Positions 54,411-63,481 of a stretch of 64,000 nt of DNA are shown one piece after another. The DNA lies in contig NZ_PTRA01000001.1 of NCBI RefSeq assembly GCF_002943425.1, positions 1,674,001 to 1,738,000 on the forward strand, given 5' to 3'. The notes below the pieces were generated by a model, which did no database searches, had not been told where the DNA came from, and saw only the letters and a list, made by a program, of their open reading frames with translations. Source of the stretch: Siphonobacter curvatus (GTDB taxonomy: Bacteria; Bacteroidota; Bacteroidia; Cytophagales; Spirosomataceae). The first letter of the stretch is position 1. Each line of letters opens with the position of its first letter. A program made the translations under genes and the position numbers.

Positions 54411-55898
54411 ATGAGCGAATCTTTGTTAAACGTAGAACGTTATCCCCTGATCATAAAACCCGATACGCACCGGGTACTATTCCGCCCTTTCCATTTAGGA
54501 AATGAACGTATGGTTTTGATCGTCAATCGTTTACTAACGCTAACTGAAGAAGAAGTAGAACACGAGCTGTCTCAGGTCTTTCAGGAATTCCGCCACCGAC
54601 ACCAGGCCGTTGAAGCTTATCTGGATCGTCGGGCCAAAGAAATTCTTTCCCATTTCAATTTGCCGCAGGAATTAAGTCCGTTGCATCAATTACTCATTGG
54701 AGCTTATTTCACGCACGAGTACGCCCTGGAAGCCGCCGCCCTGTTTAATCCTTCAATTGTCTGGCACCCCGATCAAAACAACCTACCCGAAGGCTGCCGT
54801 CGATTCATCATTAGTTTACGAGCCACGGGCGAAGGTCATATCTCGTCCATTGTTTTCCGTTCCGGATTTGTCGACCAGAACTGCGGTATTTGGCTGGATG
54901 GCCACTCGCGGTACGTGACGCCGCCTAATTCCTACACGGAAGCCCATCTGACGCTGGATGTATTCAAAAAGAAAATTCATGAACTAGGGCTGGATGATGG
55001 CTTTGCCAGTAGCATTGCCAGTCGCCTGCCTGAGGAAGTCTCTTATTCGGATGTGTACCCGGTTGTAAAAGAAGATCCCAATTATCCTACTCACCGCGTA
55101 GCGGGGGATGGGATACTGGCGTTAATGAAAGCCAACTATGAAGTGCATTACAGCGATGACCGAGCCCTTAGCGAGCGAATTCTGTTCCCTTATTCTCCGA
55201 ACGAAATGAACGGGATGGAGGACGCCCGCTTTGTGGAGTTTACGGAAGACGACGGCAGCAAAGTATATTACGCAACCTACACCGCCTACAATGGACGGGT
55301 CATTTTCCCGCAGTTACTCGAAACCCGGGATTTTATGGACTTCCGGGTGAAAACCATGGCCGGTGATGTAGTTAAGAATAAAGGGATGGCCTTGTTCCCT
55401 CGCAAGATCAATGGCAAGTACGTGATGCTGGGTCGTCAGGACGGAGAGAACATCTATCTGATGGAAACGGACAATCTGTACTTCTGGGAAACGAGTCAGC
55501 TGCTGCTGGCTCCTAAGTATCCCTGGGAGTTCGTACAATTAGGGAACTGCGGTTCACCTATTGAAACGCCCGAGGGCTGGCTGGTACTGAGTCACGGCGT
55601 GGGGGCCATGCGGAAATACTGTATCGGCGTCTTTTTATTGGATCTGGACAATCCCCAGAAAGTACTGGCCCGATTGCCGTATCCGATTCTGACGCCCGAA
55701 GGCGAAGAACGGGAAGGGTACGTACCTAACGTGGTATATACCTGTGGAGCTGTTGTCCATGCCGACCGTTTACTGATTCCCTACGCCATGTCTGACTACT
55801 CAACGGGCTTTGCTACCATTGCCATGGAAGACTTGATGGAAGCCTTGCGAAAAGAAATCGCATTGGGGAAAAATGCGGAAGTGGCTGAGTTTCAGTAG
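54411..55898 (+). CDS. Glycoside hydrolase family 130 protein
   Basis: A 495-residue GH130-like protein, a five-bladed beta-propeller family that phosphorolyses or hydrolyses beta-mannosides. PNEMNGMEDARFVEF is the family's catalytic Asp region, with YATYTAYNGRVI, LGNCGSPIETPEGWLVLSHGVG and YPILTPEGEEREGYVPNVVY around the substrate site. An extra helical N-terminal segment of about 130 residues precedes the propeller. There is no signal peptide, so it acts in the cytosol. It follows the GT4 gene, suggesting coupled synthesis and turnover of one glycan. Whether it uses phosphate is unknown. Confidence 0.92.
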   Translation: MSESLLNVERYPLIIKPDTHRVLFRPFHLGNERMVLIVNRLLTLTEEEVEHELSQVFQEFRHRHQAVEAYLDRRAKEILSHFNLPQELSPLHQLLIGAYFTHEYALEAAALFNPSIVWHPDQNNLPEGCRRFIISLRATGEGHISSIVFRSGFVDQNCGIWLDGHSRYVTPPNSYTEAHLTLDVFKKKIHELGLDDGFASSIASRLPEEVSYSDVYPVVKEDPNYPTHRVAGDGILALMKANYEVHYSDDRALSERILFPYSPNEMNGMEDARFVEFTEDDGSKVYYATYTAYNGRVIFPQLLETRDFMDFRVKTMAGDVVKNKGMALFPRKINGKYVMLGRQDGENIYLMETDNLYFWETSQLLLAPKYPWEFVQLGNCGSPIETPEGWLVLSHGVGAMRKYCIGVFLLDLDNPQKVLARLPYPILTPEGEEREGYVPNVVYTCGAVVHADRLLIPYAMSDYSTGFATIAMEDLMEALRKEIALGKNAEVAEFQ

Positions 55899-56014
55899 AA
55901 ATAAGTGGGGCATAGTTTCCCAATTTTTAGCGAAAACTTCTTGGTTTTCCGAACGGCACACTTTTCCTACAATACTTGACTAGAAGAATCCGTCATTCCA
56001 AAATCTCGTAACCT

Positions 56015-56452
56015 ATGGGTAGTGTTGCACCTAACGAACTTCAAGTAATGCTTCAGCAATTGGGACAACTGCTACGGGTCGCCCGCAGCTGCCAACCCAA
56101 CTTTGCTCACCTGAGCCTGGGAGCCAAAATGCCACGTCTGCGTAATCGCCTGATACGAATCAACCAGGAAAATGGTTCGCTGGCTGATGAGTTGAACATG
56201 TATACGCGGCAGTATGGTCGTCGGGAGGAAGAGACAAATCAAGCGGAATTGTATCCAACCTCTAATCAGATGGATTGGAACGAGGAACTGGAAGTTTGTG
56301 AACGTGGTACCGTTTCCCTGATGGATGCGTTTGAATCCGTTATGCAACATCGCTGCCTGATGGCCTTTCCTGAATTGTACAAGAATCTCCATCAGCATCG
56401 CGAACAAGCCTCCGATAATTTAAACTGGTTACGTACCATGCGTACGGCTTAA
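56015..56452 (+). CDS. Small helical protein of unknown function
   Basis: A 145-residue, mostly alpha-helical protein without signal peptide. The order of long amphipathic helices (LQVMLQQLGQLLRVA, RLIRINQENGSLADELN, VSLMDAFESVMQHRCLMAFPELYKNL) is compatible with a four-helix bundle, but ferritin-like metal ligands cannot be named with confidence. I do not recognise a family. It follows the GH130 gene by 116 bp and is ended by a strong terminator. Confidence 0.72.
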   Translation: MGSVAPNELQVMLQQLGQLLRVARSCQPNFAHLSLGAKMPRLRNRLIRINQENGSLADELNMYTRQYGRREEETNQAELYPTSNQMDWNEELEVCERGTVSLMDAFESVMQHRCLMAFPELYKNLHQHREQASDNLNWLRTMRTA

Positions 56453-56477
56453 TCAGTCTCTTCAATAGATCAATACG

Positions 56478-56508
56478 AAACCTGCTCATGAACACCATGA
56501 GCAGGTTT
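56478..56508 (+). terminator. Rho-independent terminator
   Basis: A perfect 13-bp stem (56478-56490 with 56496-56508) with a 5-nt loop and a T run. Confidence 0.9.
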
Positions 56509-56546
56509 TTTTGTGCCTAAAAAAGGGATGACCGGTGGAAACATTT

Positions 56547-56568
56547 TATCAACGGTATTGGTTGATAT
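56547..56568. promoter_or_regulatory. Candidate MarR operator overlapping the marR promoter
   Basis: A palindrome with arms TATCAAC and GTTGATA (7-nt spacer) overlaps the -33 region of the marR promoter. The right half GTTGATAT is the exact complement of ATATCAAC found just before tolC. MarR proteins commonly autoregulate through such 18-22 nt inverted repeats. Confidence 0.55.
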
Positions 56569-56588
56569 GTAAACGAATATTAATTTTG
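56558..56588 (+). promoter_or_regulatory. Promoter of the marR-efflux operon
   Basis: TTG (56558-56560), a 20-nt spacer and TAATTTTG (56581-56588) fit the Bacteroidota consensus closely. The -7 box ends 4 nt before the ATG at 56593, so the transcript would be leaderless or start translation at the ATG at 56602. Confidence 0.65.
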
Positions 56589-56592
56589 CAGC

Positions 56593-57081
56593 ATGAATTC
56601 CATGAAAGACGAATATGAATTGACGGACAAGGCTCTACTGGAACGAATCAAAAAGCTGTTTGTCGTCAACATACTGGGCCTCTCTCATCTGATTGTCCGT
56701 GACACCAATCGAGGCTTACTCAAGTTAGGTTACGCTTTACAGATTGAACAAATTCGGATTTTAATTACGCTGTATGTATTGAAAAATCCTCCTTCGCAAC
56801 AGGACATTGCGAACATGTTGCAGAAGAATAAGGCTGGTATTCAGCGTTCTATACAGACTTTGCAGCGAGATGGCTATCTCAGAAGTACAACTGATGATCA
56901 GGACAAGCGAAAAAATGTAGTAGTGTTAACACCCGCGGGCAAGCTGGTCGCTGAAAAAGCAATCGAGTCGCTGGAGCAGATGAACACCCAGATTGAGAAA
57001 CATTTCGACGAAGCCGAGATTGCCCTGCTCCTGAAGATCCGTAGTAAAATCGATGAGCTGGCTCAGCAGAATGAAAAGTAA
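56593..57081 (+). CDS. MarR family transcriptional regulator
   Basis: A 162-residue MarR-type winged-helix repressor: helices for dimerisation at both ends, recognition region PSQQDIANMLQKNKAGIQRSIQTLQRDGYL with the wing STTDDQDKRKNVVVLTPAGK. ATG choices are 56593 and 56602 (MKDEYELT); the promoter position makes the second attractive. It is the first gene of a unit with tolC, adaptor and RND pump genes, only 38 bp upstream of tolC, so it is most likely the local repressor, released by a toxic ligand. Ligand unknown. Confidence 0.93.
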   Translation: MNSMKDEYELTDKALLERIKKLFVVNILGLSHLIVRDTNRGLLKLGYALQIEQIRILITLYVLKNPPSQQDIANMLQKNKAGIQRSIQTLQRDGYLRSTTDDQDKRKNVVVLTPAGKLVAEKAIESLEQMNTQIEKHFDEAEIALLLKIRSKIDELAQQNEK

Positions 57082-57104
57082 TCTTCCTATTTGAATTTAT
57101 TGAC

Positions 57105-57117
57105 ATATCAACAGTAT
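57105..57117. promoter_or_regulatory. Second candidate MarR half-operator before tolC
   Basis: ATATCAACAGTAT repeats the left half of the upstream palindrome (TATCAACGGTAT) at 11 of 12 positions and lies in the marR-tolC gap, 3 nt before the tolC ATG. Confidence 0.5.
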
Positions 57118-57119
57118 CC

Positions 57120-58460
57120 ATGAAAACGAACTCTTTTTTGATTGCAATGCTGGTGGCGGTTCTGCCTTCACTCAGCAAAGCTCAAAATGCTCAGCCCGGA
57201 TGGACCTTAAAACAATGTATTGAATACGGTCTCAAAAATTATGGTGGCATACGGCTGGCCCAGTATCAGGTTGAAACGGCCAATCAGCAGGCCCGCGAAG
57301 CCATCTCGCAGTATTTGCCGCAGGTAACCGGCTCCGGTACGTTTACGGACAACATCAAGCTACAGCGAAGTGTGATTCCAGCCAATACCTTCGGTAACCC
57401 GGAACCCCTGACGATCGCTTTTGGTCAAAAGTACCAGACGAACGTGGCGGCTCAGGCTACGCAGACGATCTATGATAAGACGCTGTTGCTAGGCATCAAA
57501 GCTAACGAACCGAATAAGAAGCTGGCTGAACTTAATAACCGCCAGACCCAGGAGGAAATCGTGTATAACGTGGCCAAGAACTATTACCAGGTATTCGTTT
57601 CACAGCAACAGATTGCTCTTCTGAAAGATAACATGGCCCGTACGCAGCAGGTATTAGCGATTCTGAAACTACAACGGGACAATGGCGTCATTCAACCCGT
57701 GGATTATACGAATACGGAAGTAAGCTACAACAATGCCCGTTCGCAATTAGTACTGGCCGAAAACTCGCTGGAACTGGCCTTGAATCAGTTGAAGTTTCAG
57801 ATGGGCGTATCGCAGGATCAGCCCCTGATGTTGAGTGATTCGAACATTGTCAAGCAATTGCCCAAAGTACAGAAGCAGGATTTCGATTACCACAATCTGG
57901 TCAGTTTCCAGCAGGGTGAGCGGAATCTGGATTTGCAACGCATCAATATGGAACGGACGAAAGCGGGGTATTTACCCACACTGTCGGCTAACGCCAGCTA
58001 CGGTACGCTTTCTTTCTCGAATGAATTCAAAGGAGCGTTTCAGAATTTCCTCGGTTTTGGTACCGTAGGGCTGCGGTTGAGTCTTCCTATTTTTGACGGC
58101 TTCCGTCGGGATGCCCAGTATCAGCAAAATAAACTGACGGTACTGACCCAGGAAGAACAACAACGCCTGAATACGGAATCCTTCAAATTGCAGTACAACA
58201 ACGCGGAATCGCAACTGGTACGAGCTAAAACGAATACGGAAAACGATGATCGGACGGTGAAACTGGCCCAGGAAGTATACGACATCACGACCCTTCAATA
58301 CAAACAGGGTACGAAAAGTCTGACGGACCTGCTGAACGCTGACAAGTCGTACCGCGAAGCTCAGTCCAACTACATTAATTCACTCATTAATTATTACCAG
58401 GCTCAGCTGGATCTGGAACAATCGCAGGGTACTCTCCTGAATTTCTATAATCAACTTTAG
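57120..58460 (+). CDS. TolC family outer-membrane efflux protein
   Basis: A 446-residue TolC-like protein, the outer-membrane duct of a tripartite efflux pump. A signal peptide (MKTNSFLIAMLVAVLPSLSKAQ) is followed by two related halves, each with a long helical hairpin and a beta strand pair: WTLKQCIEYGLKNYGGIRLAQYQVETANQQA in the first, and the second ending in TLLNFYNQL. Trimers form an alpha-barrel that docks to the adaptor encoded next, 18 bp downstream. Confidence 0.95.
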   Translation: MKTNSFLIAMLVAVLPSLSKAQNAQPGWTLKQCIEYGLKNYGGIRLAQYQVETANQQAREAISQYLPQVTGSGTFTDNIKLQRSVIPANTFGNPEPLTIAFGQKYQTNVAAQATQTIYDKTLLLGIKANEPNKKLAELNNRQTQEEIVYNVAKNYYQVFVSQQQIALLKDNMARTQQVLAILKLQRDNGVIQPVDYTNTEVSYNNARSQLVLAENSLELALNQLKFQMGVSQDQPLMLSDSNIVKQLPKVQKQDFDYHNLVSFQQGERNLDLQRINMERTKAGYLPTLSANASYGTLSFSNEFKGAFQNFLGFGTVGLRLSLPIFDGFRRDAQYQQNKLTVLTQEEQQRLNTESFKLQYNNAESQLVRAKTNTENDDRTVKLAQEVYDITTLQYKQGTKSLTDLLNADKSYREAQSNYINSLINYYQAQLDLEQSQGTLLNFYNQL

Positions 58461-58478
58461 ACGTCTTTCCCTAGAACC

Positions 58479-59534
58479 ATGAAACGTACTACAATAATTG
58501 TCATTCTAGCGTTGGTTGCCATTCTTGGTTTAATCGGCTTCCAGCTAGCGTCGAACAAGAAGAAGCTCGATGAAAAGAATCAAGTGCCCACCACGACCAA
58601 TGTCCAGATTCCGGTAACGGTAGCGACGGTGCAGGAAGGCGACGTATCACAGCAACTCGTCAAAACGGGTAACCTGATTCCCTTCCGGGAGGCGGATATT
58701 ATGGCCACTGCCGCGGGCAAAGTACTGAAAGTCAATTTTGAACTGGGTACAGCCGTCCGTCAGGGAGCGACGCTGGTACAGGTGGATAATGAGCTGAAAG
58801 CGTTATCGCTGGAAGCTACCCAACTGAACATCGACAAATTGAAAAAAGATGTGAACCGGTATAACACCCTGTACGCCGGTAATGCCGCTACGGAACTTCA
58901 GGTAAACGACACGCAGTACAACTACGACAACGCCGTTAACCAGGCTCAGCAGATTAAAAAACAGATTTCGGATGCAACCGTTAAAGCTCCCATCAGCGGT
59001 CGGATTGTGAAGAAAAATGTGGAAGCGGGTGAATATGTTAATGTAGGTACGGTACTCGGTACGGTGCTGGACATCAACCGTCTGAAAGTACAGGTGCTCG
59101 TGAACGAAAAAGACGTGTATACGCTGAAAGAGGGTCACGCCGTGAAAGTGAGCACGGATGTATTTCCTGATCGCGTATTCAACGGTACGATCTCGTACAT
59201 CGCTCCGCAGGGGGATGAGCAGCACAACTATCCCGTAGAGATCACGATTCAGAACGGTAATGTTCTCAAAGCGGGTACGTTCGTTAACGTGGATTTCTCG
59301 CAGAAATCGAATCAACGAGCCTTACAGATTCCGCGTACGGCCCTGGTGGAAAGTGTGAAAAATCCTTACGTATACGTTGTAGAGGGACAGGTTGTTAAAC
59401 AACGTAAAATTCAGGTAGGTCGCGAACTGGGTGATTTCGTTGAAGTGCTGTCCGGTCTTAACGCGGGCGAAAGAGTAGTCACTACGGGTCAGATCAACCT
59501 GAGCGAAGGTACCGCCGTACAAGTCAATAAATAG
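58479..59534 (+). CDS. RND efflux periplasmic adaptor (membrane fusion protein)
   Basis: A 351-residue HlyD/AcrA-like adaptor. An N-terminal membrane anchor (TTIIVILALVAILGLIGF; no lipobox Cys) leads to a lipoyl/barrel-sandwich hybrid (FREADIMATAAGKVLKVNFELGTAVRQG and VKAPISGRIVKKNVEAGEYVNVG), a hairpin and a beta-barrel plus membrane-proximal domain. It joins the inner-membrane pump to the TolC channel. It is coupled tightly to tolC and lies 92 bp upstream of the pump gene. Confidence 0.95.
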   Translation: MKRTTIIVILALVAILGLIGFQLASNKKKLDEKNQVPTTTNVQIPVTVATVQEGDVSQQLVKTGNLIPFREADIMATAAGKVLKVNFELGTAVRQGATLVQVDNELKALSLEATQLNIDKLKKDVNRYNTLYAGNAATELQVNDTQYNYDNAVNQAQQIKKQISDATVKAPISGRIVKKNVEAGEYVNVGTVLGTVLDINRLKVQVLVNEKDVYTLKEGHAVKVSTDVFPDRVFNGTISYIAPQGDEQHNYPVEITIQNGNVLKAGTFVNVDFSQKSNQRALQIPRTALVESVKNPYVYVVEGQVVKQRKIQVGRELGDFVEVLSGLNAGERVVTTGQINLSEGTAVQVNK

Positions 59535-59621
59535 TTTACAGTTTAGCGTTTTTAGTTTTCAATGGCTAACCATGGGGAGGGCAGAAAACTGAAAACCGTA
59601 AACTGAAAACCGTAAACTAAA
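59532..59621. repeat. Intergenic inverted/tandem repeat element
   Basis: Between the adaptor and pump genes, a 14-nt unit AAACTGAAAACCGT is tandemly repeated (59586-59599, 59600-59613) plus a partial third copy. Its complement occurs in degenerate form at 59532-59560, making a long imperfect hairpin. It resembles dispersed extragenic palindromes. Confidence 0.6.
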
Positions 59622-59626
59622 AAGAA

Positions 59627-62600
59627 ATGTCGATAACCGAAGTAGCCATAAAACGACCTCTGCTGGTGACTACCATCTTTACGGTACTCATCCTCTTTGG
59701 GGTCATCAGTTACCAGCAGTTGTCCTACAATCTGCTGCCTAAATTCGAGGCAAACGTCATCAGCGTTGCTACCGTCTATCGGGGGGCTGCCGCCGATGAA
59801 GTGGAAACCAACGTGACCAAGCGGATCGAAGACGCCCTTTCATCACTCGAAGGACTCGATCGGATCAAATCTACTTCTCAGGAAGGGGTTTCTTCGGTCG
59901 TCCTTCAATTGAAAAACGGAGCCGATGTAAACCTGGCTCAACAGGATGCTCAGCGGAAAATCAACCAGATTCTCTCGCTGTTGCCCGAAGATGTAGATGA
60001 TCCAGTCATCAATAAATTCTCCACGGACGAATTGCCCGTCCTGCGGATGGGGGTTACGGCCAAGTTGTCGCCCACGCAATTGTTCGATCTGCTGGATGAG
60101 AAACTCAAGCCCCAGCTCTCCAACGTAGCCGGGGTAGGGCAGATCAACCTGATTGGTGGTGCCGAACGGGAAATTCAGGTGAACGTAGACCCTGTGAAAT
60201 TACAGGCGTACGGCATCTCCATCGGTCAGGTCTCGCAGGCCGTTTACAATGCCAACGCCAGTTATCCGGCGGGTCAGATTGAAACGCAGCAGTCGCAGTA
60301 TTCCATTCACTTCGACGCCACGGTACAATCGGTGGAAAAAATGCGTAACCTGATCATTGCTCGTCGACTCGCCAGCGGTAATACGCCCGGCGGTGGTGAT
60401 GTATTGTTACGGGATGTTGCCGAAGTCGTGGACGGAACGGCCAAAGAAACGGCCATCAACCACATCAACGGTATTCCTTCCATCGGGGTGCAAGTACTGA
60501 AACAGAGTGATGCCAATGCCGTAGAAGTCAGTGAACTCGTACGCGAGCGAATCGGGGTACTGGAAAAACAGTACGCTTCCATCGGCCTGAAATTCAATAT
60601 CGCGGCGGATCAGTCGGTGTATACGCTGGCTTCGGCTGAGGCCGTAGTGGACGATTTATTCCTGGCCGTGGCGATTGTATCGGTCGTGATGTTGCTGTTC
60701 TTACACAGCTTCCGGTCGTCCTTATTCGTACTGGTGGCTCTGCCTTCGTCCATTGTGCCGACGTTTATGCTGATGTATCTGTCAGGATTCTCGCTAAACC
60801 TGATGACGCTGATGGCACTCTCGCTGGTGGTAGGTATCCTCGTCGATGACTCCATTGTAATTCTGGAGAACATCACCCGACACATGGAAATGGGTAAAGA
60901 CCGACGACAGGCCGCTATCGACGGACGGAGCGAAATCGGGTTTACCGCCCTGGCCATTACCCTGGTGGACGTCGTGGTATTCGTACCGCTGGCCTTGACG
61001 GGTGGTTTGATCGGTAACATTCTTCGGGAGTTCTCGCTGGTCGTTGTATTCTCAACGCTGATGAGTTTGATGGTATCCTTTACCATTACGCCGCTGCTGG
61101 TATCGCGTTTCGGCAAGCTGGAGCATCTAAAGGAAAATACGCTCTGGGGTAAAATCAACCTCGGTTTCGAACGCTTCATTGACCGGATCATTGCCTACTA
61201 CGGTGGTGTATTGCAAAAAGCCCTGGGTCACAAACGTTGGGTGTTCATTATCGTCATTCTGTTGTTCGTCGGATCAATTGCACTGGTGCCGGCGGGCTTT
61301 ATTGGGGCGGCCTTCATGCCTCAATCCGATCAGGGGGAAATTGCCGTGCAGTTGGAATTAGCTCCGACCGCCTCCATTTACCAGACGAATGAAGCTGTAC
61401 AGAAAGCCGAACAGATTCTGTTAAAACACCCCGGCGTAACGAACGTTTTCTCGAACGTAGGGTATACGAGTAATGCTTTATCCTCAACGTCGAATAGTAA
61501 CCTGGCGGACATTAACGTCAAGCTGGTCGATAAGAAAGAGCGGACGTACTCGACGGATGAGTTTGGGGTTGAAATCAAGAAAGAAATCGGTAAGGTTCCG
61601 GGGGTGAAGGTAACCGTAAGCCCCGTAGGTATTGTTGGTTCTTCCGAAGCTCCCATTCAGATTGCCGTGAAGGGTACGGACATGCCCTCCATCCGGAAAG
61701 CGGCCGCTCAGGTACTGGATATTGTAAAATCTACGCCCGGTACGCAGGATGTGAAGTACTCCGTGAAAGACCCGAAACCTGAAGTATCGATCCGTCTGAA
61801 TCGGGAGCGAATGGCTCAACTAGGTATCAATGCTTCGGATGTAGGGATGGCCCTGCAAACGGCTTTCCGGGGTGATGACCGAGCCAAGTTCAAACAGAAC
61901 GGAAACGAGTACGACATTCTGGTCAATCTCGATCGATTCAACCGCAGTAGTGCCGATGACGTAGGAAACCTGCTGTTCGTCAACAACCAGGGACGTACCT
62001 TCCAGTTGTCGCAATTCGCTCAGGTAGACGAACGGATCGGGGAAAGCGTACTAGAACGGAACGACCGTCTGTCTTCGATTACCATCAACTCGCAGGTCGT
62101 CGGACGTCCGGTGGGTACAGTAGGGGCCGACATTCAGGCGAAAATGGCCAATGTCAAATTGGGTGAAGGAATCTCGATTCAGTATCTCGGTCAGCTGCAA
62201 CAGCAATCAGACGCCTTCGGTAGTTTGGGGCTGGCTCTGATCATGGCTATCCTGCTGGTATACTTCATTATGGTGGCCCTGTACGAAAGCGTCGTATACC
62301 CCTTCGTTGTATTGTTCTCGATTCCCGTTGCCCTGATTGGTGCCTTGCTGGCTCTGGCTCTAACGATGGAAAGCTTGACAGTATTCTCGATTGTGGGTAT
62401 GATCATGCTCTTGGGTCTGGTCGCGAAAAACGCCATCCTGATCGTAGACTTTACCAATCACCTGAAAGCCGAAGGAAAAGAAGTAGTAGCGGCACTGGTG
62501 GAAGCGGGTAAGGAACGTCTTCGTCCAATTTTGATGACCACCCTGGCCATGATCTTCGGTATGTTGCCGATTGCATTAGCGAGTGGGGCAGGGGCCGAAA

Positions 62601-62779
62601 CCAAAAATGGCATGGCCTGGGTCATCATTGGTGGTTTGACAAGTTCGCTGGTGCTGACGCTCTTCGTTGTACCTTCCGTATACCTGGTGGTAGACCGAAT
62701 TATCGCTCGTTTCCAGAAAAAAGAACCCCGTCCGCAGAAGCCCGAAGAGCTTACCGTCTCACGGGCCATGAATGAGTAA
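59627..62779 (+). CDS. RND family efflux pump (HAE1/AcrB type)
   Basis: A 1050-residue inner-membrane proton-driven pump with 12 predicted membrane helices and two large periplasmic loops. AIKRPLLVTTIFTVLILFG opens the protein; TM4 GILVDDSIVILENITRHME carries the two Asp of the proton relay, and ALVEAGKERLRPILMTTLAMIFGMLPIALASGAGAE, in parts, is the conserved TM10-11 region. It completes the tripartite complex with the adaptor and TolC proteins. Substrates (likely drugs, dyes or detergents) are not predictable. Confidence 0.96.
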   Translation: MSITEVAIKRPLLVTTIFTVLILFGVISYQQLSYNLLPKFEANVISVATVYRGAAADEVETNVTKRIEDALSSLEGLDRIKSTSQEGVSSVVLQLKNGADVNLAQQDAQRKINQILSLLPEDVDDPVINKFSTDELPVLRMGVTAKLSPTQLFDLLDEKLKPQLSNVAGVGQINLIGGAEREIQVNVDPVKLQAYGISIGQVSQAVYNANASYPAGQIETQQSQYSIHFDATVQSVEKMRNLIIARRLASGNTPGGGDVLLRDVAEVVDGTAKETAINHINGIPSIGVQVLKQSDANAVEVSELVRERIGVLEKQYASIGLKFNIAADQSVYTLASAEAVVDDLFLAVAIVSVVMLLFLHSFRSSLFVLVALPSSIVPTFMLMYLSGFSLNLMTLMALSLVVGILVDDSIVILENITRHMEMGKDRRQAAIDGRSEIGFTALAITLVDVVVFVPLALTGGLIGNILREFSLVVVFSTLMSLMVSFTITPLLVSRFGKLEHLKENTLWGKINLGFERFIDRIIAYYGGVLQKALGHKRWVFIIVILLFVGSIALVPAGFIGAAFMPQSDQGEIAVQLELAPTASIYQTNEAVQKAEQILLKHPGVTNVFSNVGYTSNALSSTSNSNLADINVKLVDKKERTYSTDEFGVEIKKEIGKVPGVKVTVSPVGIVGSSEAPIQIAVKGTDMPSIRKAAAQVLDIVKSTPGTQDVKYSVKDPKPEVSIRLNRERMAQLGINASDVGMALQTAFRGDDRAKFKQNGNEYDILVNLDRFNRSSADDVGNLLFVNNQGRTFQLSQFAQVDERIGESVLERNDRLSSITINSQVVGRPVGTVGADIQAKMANVKLGEGISIQYLGQLQQQSDAFGSLGLALIMAILLVYFIMVALYESVVYPFVVLFSIPVALIGALLALALTMESLTVFSIVGMIMLLGLVAKNAILIVDFTNHLKAEGKEVVAALVEAGKERLRPILMTTLAMIFGMLPIALASGAGAETKNGMAWVIIGGLTSSLVLTLFVVPSVYLVVDRIIARFQKKEPRPQKPEELTVSRAMNE

Positions 62780-62800
62780 TGATCTGATTAACAATAGATA

Positions 62801-62831
62801 ACGGCTTTCTGGACCTGTTCCGGGAAGCCGT
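62801..62831 (+). terminator. Terminator of the efflux operon
   Basis: A 9-bp stem with one G-U pair and a run of eight T residues, about 20 nt past the pump stop. Confidence 0.88.
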
Positions 62832-62953
62832 TTTTTTTGCTCCACACTTCTGGGGAAGGAGCTACTCGAAGATGAGGCTGGCTTACCCCTCGGTGGATTG
62901 GTATATCGTTTTCGTATATACCTACCGTATAATCAACCCAAACGTATTTTATT

Positions 62954-63481
62954 ATGGCAAGTCTTGCTAGTCTTTTTCAAATGGACAAGGCCGAGGGCCT
63001 TTCAGAACTGTTCGTAGCTCAATTGAAAGATATTTATTGGGCCGAAAATAAATTAACGACGGCTCTTACCGAGATGGAAACCGCAGCGACGACGGATGAA
63101 CTCAAAGGAGGTCTGCGTACGCACTTGGCCGAAACGGAAGGACAGATTAAGCGTCTGAATCAGGTATTCTCTTCGCTGGGTCTGGAAGCGGAGGGCGTAA
63201 AATGCCAGGCGATGGCTGGACTGGTGGACGAAGGCGAAGACATCGTTGCTGAAACGCAGAGTGGTAGTCTGACCCGTGATGCCGGTATCATTGCCGCCTG
63301 TCAGAAGGTAGAGCACTACGAAATTGCCAGCTACGGAACGCTGGTAGCCTGGGCGAAAATTCTGGGTTATGAAGAAGCCGCTCGTCTGCTCCATGCCAAC
63401 CTGCAGGAAGAAGAAGCAACCGATCAGAAGTTAACGATGCTGGCGGAATCGTTCGTGAATACGACCGCTACGGCTGAGTAA
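62954..63481 (+). CDS. YciF/DUF892 ferritin-like protein
   Basis: A 175-residue DUF892 (YciF-like) protein, ferritin-like four-helix bundle: LSELFVAQLKDIYWAENKL at the start, HLAETEGQIKRLNQVFSSLG, MAGLVDEG, and EHYEIASYGTLVAWAKILGYEEAARLL. Glu/His residues in helices 1, 2, 4 and 5 could bind a di-metal centre. Members are induced by general or osmotic stress and are linked to Mn catalase-like genes elsewhere. It stands alone with a terminator. Confidence 0.92.
   Translation: MASLASLFQMDKAEGLSELFVAQLKDIYWAENKLTTALTEMETAATTDELKGGLRTHLAETEGQIKRLNQVFSSLGLEAEGVKCQAMAGLVDEGEDIVAETQSGSLTRDAGIIAACQKVEHYEIASYGTLVAWAKILGYEEAARLLHANLQEEEATDQKLTMLAESFVNTTATAE

Noticed and set aside
59586-59621. Short tandem repeat considered as a CRISPR-like array
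   Set aside because: Units are 14 nt with no spacers, and no cas gene is near; it fits an extragenic palindromic repeat.
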